From an uncultured Luminiphilus sp. (GTDB lineage: Bacteria > Pseudomonadota > Gammaproteobacteria > Pseudomonadales > Halieaceae), in the NCBI GenBank assembly GCA_943789425.1, contig CALSUB010000008.1:60662-124661 (forward strand): a DNA stretch of 64,000 bases, written 5' to 3'. The notes beneath the pieces are model-generated. The model saw only the letters and a list, made by a program, of their open reading frames with translations. It made no database searches and had not been told where the DNA came from. Below, piece after piece: positions 53,384-61,759 of the stretch; the first letter of the stretch is position 1, and every line of letters starts with the position of its first letter. A program made the translations under genes and the position numbers.

Positions 53384-54877
53384 ATGAAAGTGATCCTGGC
53401 GATTGACCAAGGTACCACTGGGACCACTGTCGCGGTGATGAACGTCCGCGGAAAGCTTTTGGGGTCAGTGAATACCGAGTTTCCGCAGATCTATCCGAAA
53501 CCGGGTTGGGTCGAGCACGATCCTGCAGTCATTTGGCAAACCGTGCTCAAAGGCATTCGGTCTGTGCTGCGCAAAGGGCTATGCCAGGTCGGTGATATTG
53601 CCTGCATTGGCATTACCAATCAGCGCGAGACAGCCTTGCTTTGGGAGCGCCACAGTGGCAAACCAGTCGGTCATGCGATCGTTTGGCAATGTCGCCGGAC
53701 GGCGGCTTTTTGCGATGGACTGAGACGTAAGGGTTTGGAGCCCATGGTGCGCGACCGCACTGGTCTGGTATTGGATCCCTATTTTTCGGCGAGTAAATTC
53801 CGTTGGTTGCTCAATAGTATTGATGGCGTGCGGGGTCGCGCCAGAAAGGGCGATATTGCGGCGGGGACCATTGATGCCTTTCTGCTCGCAAGACTCAGCG
53901 GTAATGTCGTTCACGCGACCGACGTGTCCAATGCTTCCAGAACCTCATTGATGAACTTGCAGACCCTCGACTGGGATCCCGAATTACTCAAGCTGTTCTC
54001 GGTGCCCAGATCGATACTGCCAGACATTGTTCCGAGCAGCGGACCCCTGGGGCAAACCTCAGGGGTGCCTGGATTACCCGACGGTATTCCAATCACAGGC
54101 ATGGCTGGCGATCAGCAAGCGGCCTTGTTTGGGCAGGCGGGGTTTGAGCGCGGTTCAGCCAAATGTACTTTTGGAACGGGCTCGTTCATTTTAATGAACA
54201 CGGGTCACGACAAAATGCAGAGTGATGCCGGTTTGTTAAGCACTATTGCGTGGCAACTACCCGGGCAAAACGTGCCGGTGTATGCATTGGAGGGTGGGGC
54301 CTTTATATGCGGTGCTGCGGTGCAGTGGCTGCGCGATGAGATGGGCATCATTAAGCGCGCGCCAGATGTTGAAAAACTCGCGGAGCAGGTGACTGATTCG
54401 GGAGGCGTTGAGTTTGTGCCGGCGCTGACCGGACTGGGTGCGCCGCATTGGGACGCCGAGGCGAGAGGGGTGATATCGGGCTTGACTCGCGGTGCGGGCG
54501 CCGCCCATCTCGCGCGCGCCACGCTAGAAGCAATGGCGTTACAGAACGTCGATATTTTACGCGCGATGGAGCGTGATTTAGGTCGCAGAATGGGTGCTTT
54601 GAAAGTGGATGGTGGTGCAGCAGCCAATAACCTATTGATGCAATTGCAGGCGGACTACCTCGGTCGAGAGATCATCCGGCCCAAAGTGATTGAGACTACC
54701 GTGGCAGGCGCGTGCTTTTTAGCGGGCCTGGGAGCGGGCATATGGCAGGACACGAGCGCGCTTGAGAATGTCTGGCAAGCTGATCGGAGTTTTCCCACAA
54801 GGCTTGGCACCAGTGCGCGCCGACGCCGCTTACAGGCTTGGCAGCAAGCGGTCAGTCGTGCGCGAAGCGGTTCTTGA
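53384..54877 (+). CDS. glpK: glycerol kinase
   Basis: A 497-aa FGGY-family kinase that makes glycerol-3-phosphate. The ATP site IDQGTTGTTVAVMN, PKPGWVEHDP, TNQRETALLWERHSGKP, the substrate region SNASRTSLMNLQTLDWD and the second signature GMAGDQQAALFGQAGFERG are all present. The length is standard. No glpF or glpD is adjacent, so the local partner is the upstream aldehyde dehydrogenase. Confidence 0.95.
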   Translation: MKVILAIDQGTTGTTVAVMNVRGKLLGSVNTEFPQIYPKPGWVEHDPAVIWQTVLKGIRSVLRKGLCQVGDIACIGITNQRETALLWERHSGKPVGHAIVWQCRRTAAFCDGLRRKGLEPMVRDRTGLVLDPYFSASKFRWLLNSIDGVRGRARKGDIAAGTIDAFLLARLSGNVVHATDVSNASRTSLMNLQTLDWDPELLKLFSVPRSILPDIVPSSGPLGQTSGVPGLPDGIPITGMAGDQQAALFGQAGFERGSAKCTFGTGSFILMNTGHDKMQSDAGLLSTIAWQLPGQNVPVYALEGGAFICGAAVQWLRDEMGIIKRAPDVEKLAEQVTDSGGVEFVPALTGLGAPHWDAEARGVISGLTRGAGAAHLARATLEAMALQNVDILRAMERDLGRRMGALKVDGGAAANNLLMQLQADYLGREIIRPKVIETTVAGACFLAGLGAGIWQDTSALENVWQADRSFPTRLGTSARRRRLQAWQQAVSRARSGS

Positions 54878-54882
54878 TAGAG

Positions 54883-55056
54883 ATGGGAGAAATACTCCGC
54901 TTTCAAAAACCGCGACGATCAGATCAGACGCTGTGCCGCAATGGTCATCACAAATGGCGCCCGGTAAAGGAAGACCCCTTTGCGGTTCATCGCGGCGAGC
55001 TGGTAACCCGCTTTCGATGCGAGAAATGCGGCAAAGAAAAGGTCAAGGCAACTTAG
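54883..55056 (+). CDS. small zinc-ribbon-like protein
   Basis: A 57-aa basic protein (MGEILRFQKPRRSDQTL) with two Cys/His groups, CRNGHHKW and FRCEKCGKEK, consistent with one zinc site. A conserved hypothetical of this design occurs in related gammaproteobacteria; no function is known. The ATG is five bases after the glpK stop, so translation is probably coupled to glpK. A longer frame into glpK is rejected. Confidence 0.75.
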   Translation: MGEILRFQKPRRSDQTLCRNGHHKWRPVKEDPFAVHRGELVTRFRCEKCGKEKVKAT

Positions 55057-55164
55057 TCGCTGGCTGATGCCGTTAGCCCCTGCAATTACCACCGTAGGGG
55101 GATAGAGGCGATATCATCAGCCCTATAGACTCACAAAAATTGTTGTACGGATGGAGTAATCGTT

Positions 55165-56508
55165 ATGACGGCCATGATCTACCCAACCACAAACCCCGCG
55201 GCTGCAGAGCAGATGATGGTGACCCGCGGAGAAGGCCCATATATTTTTGATCAACAGGGTAAGCGCTATCTCGAGGGGATGGCTGGCCTCTGGTGCACGG
55301 CGCTGGGTTATGGGAACGAAGAAATTATCGACGTCGCTCAGCGGCAGATGCGTGATTTGAGCTTTAGTCACATGTTCGGCGGTAAAACCCATGCGGCTGC
55401 GATCGAGCTTGCTGACAAACTGGCGGCCATGGTGCCGATGAACGATGGGCGCGTTTTTCTGGGTAACTCTGGCTCAGATGCTAATGACACGTTGATGAAA
55501 TTAATTCGTTACCACGCTGAGGCGAGCGGACAGCCGAATCGCATCAAGGTAATTGCGCGTGAGCAGGGTTATCACGGCGTCACATTGGCCTCTGCCGCGC
55601 TGACAGCAATTCCCACCAACCACACGCACTTTCAATTGCCGTTTGAGGCATTGGGTGTGTTACGGACCGGCTCTGCAAACTACTATCGGGGTGGGCATGA
55701 TGACGAGTCCGAGAGCGATTTTGTGGCGCGTCGTGCGCAGGAGTTAGAGGCACTCATTTTGGCTGAGGGGCCCGACACGATCGCTGCCATGATCGCCGAG
55801 CCGGTGAGCGGTGCAGGTGGCGTTATCGTTCCGCCGGCTGGCTACTTTGATGCGATTCAGCAGGTGTTGGATCGCTATGGTATCTGGCTGTGGGACGACG
55901 AGGTCATCTGTGGCTTTGGTCGCCTAGGCACTGATTTTGGTGCGACTAAAATGGGAATGGCGCCTCAAATGATCACGTTGGCGAAGGCGTTGTCATCGGC
56001 TTATGTGCCGATTTCGGCTGCTATTGTCCAAGGAGACATCGCGGACTGCATCGGTGCCTCCGCAACGGATGTCGGCGTGTTCGGACATGGATACACCTAC
56101 AGCGGACATCCGCTGGGCTGTGCTGTCGCGAGCAAAGTGATCGATATTTATCAGCGAGACCACATTTTTGATCATGCCGCCAAGGTGGGCAGTTATTTAC
56201 AAACGCGGCTGGCTGAATTTGCGAGTCATGTGCTGGTCGGAGAAGTGTCCGGTGTTGGCATGATTGGTGCGCTTGAGTTGGTGGCGGACAAACCCACTAA
56301 ACGACCTTTTGACGGGATGAAGGTGGGACAGTTCTGTGCCAAAGCCGCCGAGGGACAGGGCCTTATCATCAGACCGCTCGGTGGCAACCGTATTGCAGTG
56401 TGTCCACCGTTGATCATCGAAAACAGCCATGTTGATGAGCTCATTGACAAGCTGGGTGCTGCCCTCGATGCGACATTGGATTGGGTTACCGCTGAAAAAC
56501 TCATCTAA
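55165..56508 (+). CDS. class-III aminotransferase
   Basis: A 447-aa PLP enzyme related to omega-amino acid and diamine aminotransferases. EGMAGLWCTALGYGNEE and FLGNSGSDANDTLMKLIRYH lie early, the PLP Asp in WLWDDEVICGFGRLGTDFG and the Schiff-base Lys in MITLAKALSSAYVP; YSGHPLGCAVA closes the core. It is intact, unlike its relative at 48 kb, with which it shares the fold but only moderate similarity. It likely uses pyruvate as acceptor. A strong GGAG-type ribosome binding site precedes the ATG. Confidence 0.92.
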   Translation: MTAMIYPTTNPAAAEQMMVTRGEGPYIFDQQGKRYLEGMAGLWCTALGYGNEEIIDVAQRQMRDLSFSHMFGGKTHAAAIELADKLAAMVPMNDGRVFLGNSGSDANDTLMKLIRYHAEASGQPNRIKVIAREQGYHGVTLASAALTAIPTNHTHFQLPFEALGVLRTGSANYYRGGHDDESESDFVARRAQELEALILAEGPDTIAAMIAEPVSGAGGVIVPPAGYFDAIQQVLDRYGIWLWDDEVICGFGRLGTDFGATKMGMAPQMITLAKALSSAYVPISAAIVQGDIADCIGASATDVGVFGHGYTYSGHPLGCAVASKVIDIYQRDHIFDHAAKVGSYLQTRLAEFASHVLVGEVSGVGMIGALELVADKPTKRPFDGMKVGQFCAKAAEGQGLIIRPLGGNRIAVCPPLIIENSHVDELIDKLGAALDATLDWVTAEKLI

Positions 56509-56584
56509 CTGATGTCTGCGCAGTGCCAATGCTCGCTCCGCTCAGGCCGCAACTGTTCGCCGTTGCTGGCTGCGGCTGCTCGCG

Positions 56585-57703
56585 GTGAGTGATGGCTCGA
56601 CACCGGTTCGAGTCGCCCATATTGAGATGGGAAGCCATCTTTATGGTGGCGCCCAACAAGTTCTGTACCTCCTCAAGGCGTTGTCGTCGTCGGATGTCAC
56701 CAGTACGCTCATCTGCCCAGTGGGGTCTGCGATTGGCAAGGCGGCGCGCGAGCGTGGTGTTGCAGTTGCGGAGGTCGGTTATCGCGGTGATCTCGATTGG
56801 ATGGTGATGCCGAAAATCAAACGGCTGCTGCGCCAGCACTCGATAGATCTGGTACATGTGCATTCGCGACGTGGGGCCGATTTGTGGGGTGGTTTGGCTG
56901 CTCGTCAGGTCGGCTTGCCCTGTGTGATCTCGCGACGCGTTGATCATCATGAAGCCCGGTGGTGGGCCACCCTCAAATATGCGTTGTGTGACCACGTGAT
57001 TGCTATTTCAGAGGGAATAAGAGCGGTCCTGTTGGCTGACGGTGTATCCGCAGAGAAGGTGTCGTGCGTGCGCAGTGCCGTTGATTTCGAGCGTTTTCAG
57101 ACGGTGTCAGATTCGGCCGGAGTGAGGGCGCGTTTTGGGTTGCCTGATGATTCTGTTGTCGTGGGCATGGCAGCGCAGCTGATTCCTCGAAAAGGGCATG
57201 ATGTTTTGCTCGAGGCAGTCGCGGCGCTGAAAGATCGCTGGCCTCAGCTCAGGGTATTGATTATGGGGAAAGGCCCCTTGGCAGCCTCTGTGGCGCAACA
57301 AATTGAAGCGATGGGTCTCGATGAGCAAGTGCACTGTGTCGGGTTTCTGAACGATATTGAGACGGTCTTGCCCCATCTCGATTTTTTAGTTCATCCAGCG
57401 CGGACAGAGGGGTTGGGCGTGGCCTTGCTGCAAGCGGCGTCGGCAGGCTTGGCAGTGATTGCGTCCCGCGCGGGGGGGATGCCAGAGGCAGTGCTAGATG
57501 AGGAAACCGGTCTATTGATTCCGCCGGGCGATGTGCCAGCGCTGGTGGCGGCCATGGAGCGATTACTGAGCGATCCGGCGCTAGCCGATCAGTATGGCGC
57601 AGCAGGCCGGCGCAGAATGGCTGACGAGTTCTCTATTGAAGCAATGGCGGCAGGAAACCTCGCGGTTTACCGACGACTGATTGACGCTAGACGCAACGCC
57701 TAA
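56585..57703 (+). CDS. GT4-type glycosyltransferase
   Basis: A 372-aa GT-B glycosyltransferase. N-terminal VRVAHIEMGSHLYGGAQQVLYLL, middle LVHVHSRRGADLWGGLAA and VISRRVDHHEA, donor half VGMAAQLIPRKGHDVLLEA and the E-x7-E region HPARTEGLGVALLQAASAG. It resembles lipopolysaccharide-core or polysaccharide transferases. The start is GTG 56585. No other polysaccharide gene adjoins it. It is convergent with pspF. Confidence 0.88.
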   Translation: MSDGSTPVRVAHIEMGSHLYGGAQQVLYLLKALSSSDVTSTLICPVGSAIGKAARERGVAVAEVGYRGDLDWMVMPKIKRLLRQHSIDLVHVHSRRGADLWGGLAARQVGLPCVISRRVDHHEARWWATLKYALCDHVIAISEGIRAVLLADGVSAEKVSCVRSAVDFERFQTVSDSAGVRARFGLPDDSVVVGMAAQLIPRKGHDVLLEAVAALKDRWPQLRVLIMGKGPLAASVAQQIEAMGLDEQVHCVGFLNDIETVLPHLDFLVHPARTEGLGVALLQAASAGLAVIASRAGGMPEAVLDEETGLLIPPGDVPALVAAMERLLSDPALADQYGAAGRRRMADEFSIEAMAAGNLAVYRRLIDARRNA

Positions 57704-57732
57704 TATGGGGTGGCCATCGAGGATGACTTTGG

Positions 57733-58863
57733 TCATTGTTCCCGGCGGCGTGGGCGGGTGTGGAGTTGATGTTTGCGCACCAAGGCTCGCATTTGGTGGT
57801 AGCTTAATCCCAGAAGCGACGCCGCGTCATTCTGTCGCTGTCCTGAGTCTGCAAGCGCGGCGGCGAGCCAGCGCCGCTCCTCCTCTTGTAATCGTGATTT
57901 GAGAGAGATGGGCCACTCTGTATTGCCTGAATGAGCGGCGGTGCTCGAGGTGCTCTCGTTGGAGTGTGTTGCGTCATGGTGCCTGTCACGGCTTTTCTCA
58001 TGTGCCGCGTCATGTGTCGAGTCAGGTGAAAAATCATGGCCGTCGCCAAGCTCGGCGCCGCTGCCGAAGGGGCTTATCTTGCGGGCTGCGGTATCGTGAA
58101 ACGGATCGATGATAATGTCGTTAATGGGGTCCTCGGGATTTTGGGCGCGAAACAGAGAGCGTTCGACGACATTTTTGAGTTCTCGAATATTCCCTGGCCA
58201 GTGATGACTTTGCAGACACTCCATTGCGGCGGGCGTGAAGCCGGGAAAGTAACTCCAGCCGAGTTCGGTGCACATGCCGACGCTAAAATGCTGGGCGAGT
58301 TCTAGTAGATCTCGCTCTCGATCTCTCAATGGGGGAAGGTGGACCACATCGAAGCTGAGTCGATCGAGCAGATCCCAGCGAAACACGCCGCGATCCGCTA
58401 GAGCGGGTAGGTCGGCATTGGTCGCGGCGACGATCCGCACATCCACTTGCAGTGTGCGTTGTCCGCCCACTCGCTCGAACTCGCCGTACTCGATGATGCG
58501 CAGTATCTTTTCTTGAAGCCGAGTTGACATCGTGGCCAGCTCGTCGAGAAACAAGGTGCCGCCATCCGTGAGTTCGAATCGACCAGCGTGTTGTTTGGTG
58601 GCTCCGGTAAAGGCGCCCGCCTCGTGCCCAAATAACTCGCTCTCTAGCAGGGTCTCGGTAATGGCACCGCAATTCACTTTGGTGAGGGTTTGGTCCCAGC
58701 GGTGCGATAAGTAGTGCAATCGCTCAGCGGCGAGTTCTTTACCGGTGCCTCGCTCGCCGACAATGAGTGCGGGGCGGTCAATCGATGCCAAGCGAGAGAT
58801 GTGGTCGAGGGCGGCGGTCAGCGGTGTTGAGGTGCCAATGATGGTGGGCGTGTGACGTTTCAT
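57733..58863 (-). CDS. pspF: PspF-type sigma-54 activator
   Basis: A 376-aa bacterial enhancer-binding protein without an N-terminal sensor domain, the PspF layout. The AAA+ domain starts almost at once: Walker [17 protein letters not shown], the sigma-54-contacting loop [12 protein letters not shown], Walker [13 protein letters not shown] and sensor GYFER-like [17 protein letters not shown]. After a His/Asp/Ser-rich linker (about 260-325, longer than usual) a Fis-type helix-turn-helix ends the protein ([20 protein letters not shown]). It is divergent from the psp genes and acts at the sigma-54 promoter between them; PspA binding would inhibit it. Confidence 0.93.
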   Translation of the reverse strand: MKRHTPTIIGTSTPLTAALDHISRLASIDRPALIVGERGTGKELAAERLHYLSHRWDQTLTKVNCGAITETLLESELFGHEAGAFTGATKQHAGRFELTDGGTLFLDELATMSTRLQEKILRIIEYGEFERVGGQRTLQVDVRIVAATNADLPALADRGVFRWDLLDRLSFDVVHLPPLRDRERDLLELAQHFSVGMCTELGWSYFPGFTPAAMECLQSHHWPGNIRELKNVVERSLFRAQNPEDPINDIIIDPFHDTAARKISPFGSGAELGDGHDFSPDSTHDAAHEKSRDRHHDATHSNESTSSTAAHSGNTEWPISLKSRLQEEERRWLAAALADSGQRQNDAASLLGLSYHQMRALVRKHQLHTRPRRREQ

Positions 58864-58874
58864 TGGACAATTAT

Positions 58875-58923
58875 ACCTATAAAGGATAATTAAGCTAATT
58901 TTAAAGGATAATAAAACCTATAA
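58875..58923. promoter_or_regulatory. probable PspF upstream activator sites
   Basis: AAAGGATAAT occurs twice, 22 bases apart (58881-58890, 58903-58912), each flanked by ACCTATAA (58875-58882, 58916-58923). They are about 65-110 bases upstream of the -24/-12 promoter, where enhancer sites belong. A TATAAT on the minus strand (58870-58875) could be the pspF promoter. Confidence 0.6.
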
Positions 58924-58984
58924 TGTGTGTGCAATCGCCGGTCGTTTGTCGTTAGGTTATTCATTTTCTTGGTTTTTTTGTCAT

Positions 58985-59000
58985 TGGCACAGGACTCGCT
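58985..59000 (+). promoter_or_regulatory. sigma-54 (-24/-12) promoter of the psp operon
   Basis: TGGCAC-AGGAC-TCGCT: the invariant GG (58986-58987) and GC (58998-58999) are ten bases apart as required, and only the first T of TTGC deviates. It lies 77 bases before the first psp-operon gene. Confidence 0.85.
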
Positions 59001-59076
59001 AACTCTAGTGGGAGGAGACCCATAGGGCTCTTTGCCGAAACAAGGCATGACTTAACGACAACGTAGGAGAGATGAA

Positions 59077-59274
59077 ATGGATGTTATCGATGAAAGAGCG
59101 TTGGTGTACGTGGCGCTGCTGGTGGTGTGCAGCACGCTGGCGGTGTTTACAGGCCCCTTTGTGGCGGCCATCACTTTTGTGTGGGTGTTGGCGTCGATTG
59201 AGGCCGCTTACTGTGCGGGTGGATGGCTGGTCCGGCGCAGTCGGCGGCAGAGCATGGGCGAGCTTCGGGCTTAA
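59077..59274 (+). CDS. 65-aa membrane protein leading the psp operon
   Basis: A small protein with one long or two short hydrophobic helices (VYVALLVVCSTLAVFTGP; FVAAITFVWVLASIEAAY) and a basic tail (GWLVRRSRRQSMGE). It does not match PspB, PspC, PspD or PspG as I know them. AGGAG sits seven bases before ATG 59077; a competing frame from ATG 59072 is poorer. It is first behind the sigma-54 promoter and 27 bases before pspA, so it is likely a membrane stress-response component. Confidence 0.65.
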   Translation: MDVIDERALVYVALLVVCSTLAVFTGPFVAAITFVWVLASIEAAYCAGGWLVRRSRRQSMGELRA

Positions 59275-59301
59275 GTAACGGATTCGAGAGGAGAAGAGGG
59301 T

Positions 59302-60012
59302 ATGGGTATTTTTTCGAGAATGTCAGACATTGTGAATTCAAATCTGAACGCGCTGTGCGACAGTGCCGAGGACCCGGAAAAAATGATTCGACTGATCATT
59401 CAGGAGATGGAGGACACGTTGGTGGAGGTGCGCAGTACCTCGGCCAAAATTATTGGGGATCAAAAGACCGTCTCTCGGCATCGCGATCGCATCGCGGCTG
59501 AGGCAACCGCCTGGGAAGATAAGGCGAAGCTGGCGGTGTCTAAAGGCCGTGATGACCTTGCCAAGGCGGCGTTACAAGAGCGACGCATGACTGAAGAGGC
59601 GCTTAGATCAGTGGAGGAGGAATTGATGGTGGCGGGTGAGCAGGTTGCTCAGCTGAATGAGGAGGTTGGGCAGCTGCAACAAAAGCTGGATGATGCCAAG
59701 GCTAAGCAAAAAGCGATTTTACTGCGCACCAAAACAGTGAGTTCGAGAGTGCAGATAAAACGCCAGGTGCAGCGCGATGAATTGGATAACGCCTTTGCAA
59801 AATTTGAGAAATTTGAACGGAAGGTCGATCACCTCGAAGGAGAGTTGCAGGCATTGGATCTGGGGCGTGAAACCGCAGGTGGGCTTGCCGCTGAGATTGA
59901 CGCCCTAGGCGCGGAGGATTGGTTAGACGAGGAGTTAATGCGGATTAAGGATAGTATGTCTGCGACCGACCCGACTGCCGGTGTGTCTGGGAAAGAGCCC
60001 GACACGCAATGA
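59302..60012 (+). CDS. pspA: phage shock protein A
   Basis: A 236-aa PspA/IM30 protein, almost entirely coiled coil: it opens MGIFSRMSDIVNSNLNALCD and has AEDPEKMIRLIIQEMEDTLVEV and KDDLAKAAL-type heptads to about residue 200. It inhibits PspF in unstressed cells and assembles on damaged inner membrane to keep the proton gradient. The length is normal. It lies within the pspF / sigma-54 promoter / psp cluster. Confidence 0.96.
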   Translation: MGIFSRMSDIVNSNLNALCDSAEDPEKMIRLIIQEMEDTLVEVRSTSAKIIGDQKTVSRHRDRIAAEATAWEDKAKLAVSKGRDDLAKAALQERRMTEEALRSVEEELMVAGEQVAQLNEEVGQLQQKLDDAKAKQKAILLRTKTVSSRVQIKRQVQRDELDNAFAKFEKFERKVDHLEGELQALDLGRETAGGLAAEIDALGAEDWLDEELMRIKDSMSATDPTAGVSGKEPDTQ

Positions 60013-60087
60013 TCGGGGCCGCAAATTTTGACACGACAGGGAATGGCGTTGTGTTATTGCGCTGTGTGCGCTCAGTAAGGAGATAAG

Positions 60088-60352
60088 ATGGATCTGTTCC
60101 AGATGTTATTGGTACCCATGATTTTGTTCATGTTGATTGTGGCGCCCACGTGGATCGTCATGCATTACCGCAGTCTCAACCGGTCGAGTCGATCCTTGAG
60201 CTGAGGAAGACCGGCAATCGCTCGAGGCAATGCTCGTCGCAGTCGATCAACTGGTCGATCGAATTGAATCACTGGAGTCGATTTTAGAAGCCGATCACCC
60301 AAGTTGGCGCCAACAGCAAGACCGCAAGGCGAACGAGGAGAGGGGAATATGA
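60088..60352 (+). pseudogene. pspB: phage shock protein B, frame broken by one extra base
   Basis: ATG 60088 after AAGGAGATAAG starts MDLFQMLLVPMILFMLIVAP, TWIVMHY, RSLNRSSRSLS and hits TGA. Dropping T60202 gives EEDRQSLEAMLVAVDQL then RIESLESILEADHPSWRQQ, matching the PspB pattern (membrane helix, WLWLHY.., coiled coil, LESILDAEHPNWR). The repaired protein has about 87 aa and ends in an ATGA overlap with pspC. PspB with PspC senses membrane stress and relieves PspA inhibition. Each half is too short to stand out alone. Confidence 0.85.
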
Positions 60353-60810
60353 GTCAGCAGCAGCGCAAAACATTCAGTGAAAACCGGGCGAGTGGCTGGG
60401 GAATGGGGCTCTATCGAGCGCGATCAGAAGGATGGATTGCCGGTCTTTGTTCGGGCTTAGCGCGTTATTGGGATGTGCCCAATTGGGTCGTCCGCTTAGC
60501 AGCGGTGGCCCTGCTGATGTTTACAGGAGCGCTCGCGTTTTGGCTTTATATATTGGCTTGGGTAGCGATTGCTCCCGCGCCGTCGCGTTGGTCTGAATCG
60601 ACTGCCGAAAACGGAGAGGTTGAGATGGAGTACGACGAAAATCGTCACGTTTATCGTCGTAAAACCCCCTTCCGCTATACCGACGCCCCCAGTGAACGAA
60701 TGAAAAAGGTTCAAAGCCGAATGACGGCAGCGGTGACCCGCGTGGAAGCGATGGAGCGGTACGTGACGTCGCGGCAGTACGATCTGAATCGGGAGTTTTC
60801 CAAGCTCTAG
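60349..60810 (+). CDS. pspC: phage shock protein C
   Basis: A 153-aa inner-membrane protein. The PspC domain is clear: GLYRARSEGWIAGLCSGLARYWDVPNWVVRL followed by a membrane segment (LLMFTGALAFWLYILAWVAIAPAP) and a cytoplasmic or periplasmic tail with a short coiled coil (RMKKVQSRMTAAVTRVEAMERYV). The ATG at 60349 overlaps the pspB stop; the open frame begins 15 codons earlier. It works with PspB. Confidence 0.93.
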   Translation: MSQQQRKTFSENRASGWGMGLYRARSEGWIAGLCSGLARYWDVPNWVVRLAAVALLMFTGALAFWLYILAWVAIAPAPSRWSESTAENGEVEMEYDENRHVYRRKTPFRYTDAPSERMKKVQSRMTAAVTRVEAMERYVTSRQYDLNREFSKL

Positions 60811-60870
60811 CCGCTGCTCGGGGCATTCAAAAAGGCGTCAAGAAGCACTCAACAAGTGCTAAAGCAAGTC

Positions 60871-60903
60871 AGAAGTGCCTAAGAAGTGCCTAAGAAGTGC
60901 CTA
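60871..60903 (+). repeat. 11-bp tandem repeat, three copies
   Basis: AGAAGTGCCTA is repeated three times without change (60871-60881, 60882-60892, 60893-60903) in the pspC-hydrolase gap, with related AAGTGCT and AAGCACT phrases before it. It falls just before the first possible start codon of the hydrolase gene. Confidence 0.85.
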
Positions 60904-60943
60904 AAAGGTGCCGTTAGCGACCATCATCGCTCATAATAGCGCG

Positions 60944-61750
60944 ATGACGCTGATGTTCTCCCACGCTAACGGTTACCCCCCGGGGTCTTACCGTGTCTTG
61001 CTCGAAGCTCTAGAGGAGACGATGGATGCTCCGGTGGTGAGGCATGCGCATCGCCCGCTGATGACTGACCAGCCGGCGCCCGTTTTTCTCTCGTGGCACG
61101 AGTATGCCAATGACCTCATTCAACGCATTGAGCGTGAATCTCTGGGGCCGGTTTGGTTGGTGGGGCATTCGATGGGGGGTGCCACTGGGGTGTTGGCTGC
61201 CGCCAAAAGACCTGATTTATTCAGCGGCCTGATTGGGCTCGATCCGGTCTTACCACCGACAAAATTGTGGTTTTGGTCCCGCGTGGTGAGTTGGTTTAAA
61301 CCCGACGCGGTCCCAATCGTAAAACGCGCGTTGGCGCGGCCGCATGATTTTGACAGTCAGTCGGCGGCGTTCGATTTTTATCGGGGTAAACGCGTGTTCA
61401 GTGACCTCAGCGATGAGGTGCTGATGGATTATGTGAAGGCGGGGCATCAGCTGGGCTCCGATGGTCGCGAGCACTTACGCTACAGCGGAGCGTGGGAGGC
61501 GTGTGTGTATCGATCGGTGCCTCGTATTCGTCCGGCATTACAGGCACTGCAATGCCCCACATTAATCATTGCAGGTGAGCAGTCGCAAATACTGACGTCA
61601 GAGACCTTGTCTTGGCTTAATGGACTGAATAATCGCCTGACTACCGCATCGCTGCCGGGTGGGCACCTGTTGCCCCTCGAGTCACCCGAAATCTGTGCCG
61701 AGGCCGTGGCGACTTTTATCCGTGCTCAAGAGACATCTCATAAGCGATGA
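60944..61750 (+). CDS. alpha/beta-fold hydrolase
   Basis: A 268-aa hydrolase from ATG 60944 (MTLMFSHANGYPPGSYR); a GTG at 60908 would add twelve residues but lies within repeat-like DNA. The nucleophile elbow is VGHSMGGATGVLAA, the acid is probably the Asp in GLIGLDPVLPPT or later, and the His is in LPGGHLLPLESPE. The HANG(F/Y)P opening is typical of a proteobacterial hydrolase subgroup whose substrates are unknown. The ceramidase-like gene follows by nine bases, so a lipid-related role is possible. Confidence 0.85.
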   Translation: MTLMFSHANGYPPGSYRVLLEALEETMDAPVVRHAHRPLMTDQPAPVFLSWHEYANDLIQRIERESLGPVWLVGHSMGGATGVLAAAKRPDLFSGLIGLDPVLPPTKLWFWSRVVSWFKPDAVPIVKRALARPHDFDSQSAAFDFYRGKRVFSDLSDEVLMDYVKAGHQLGSDGREHLRYSGAWEACVYRSVPRIRPALQALQCPTLIIAGEQSQILTSETLSWLNGLNNRLTTASLPGGHLLPLESPEICAEAVATFIRAQETSHKR

Positions 61751-61759
61751 CGGATTAGG

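Noticed and set aside
59072..59278. 68-aa frame from the ATG five bases before 59077
   Set aside because: It is rich in Trp, Arg and Cys and overlaps the better-supported membrane-protein frame.
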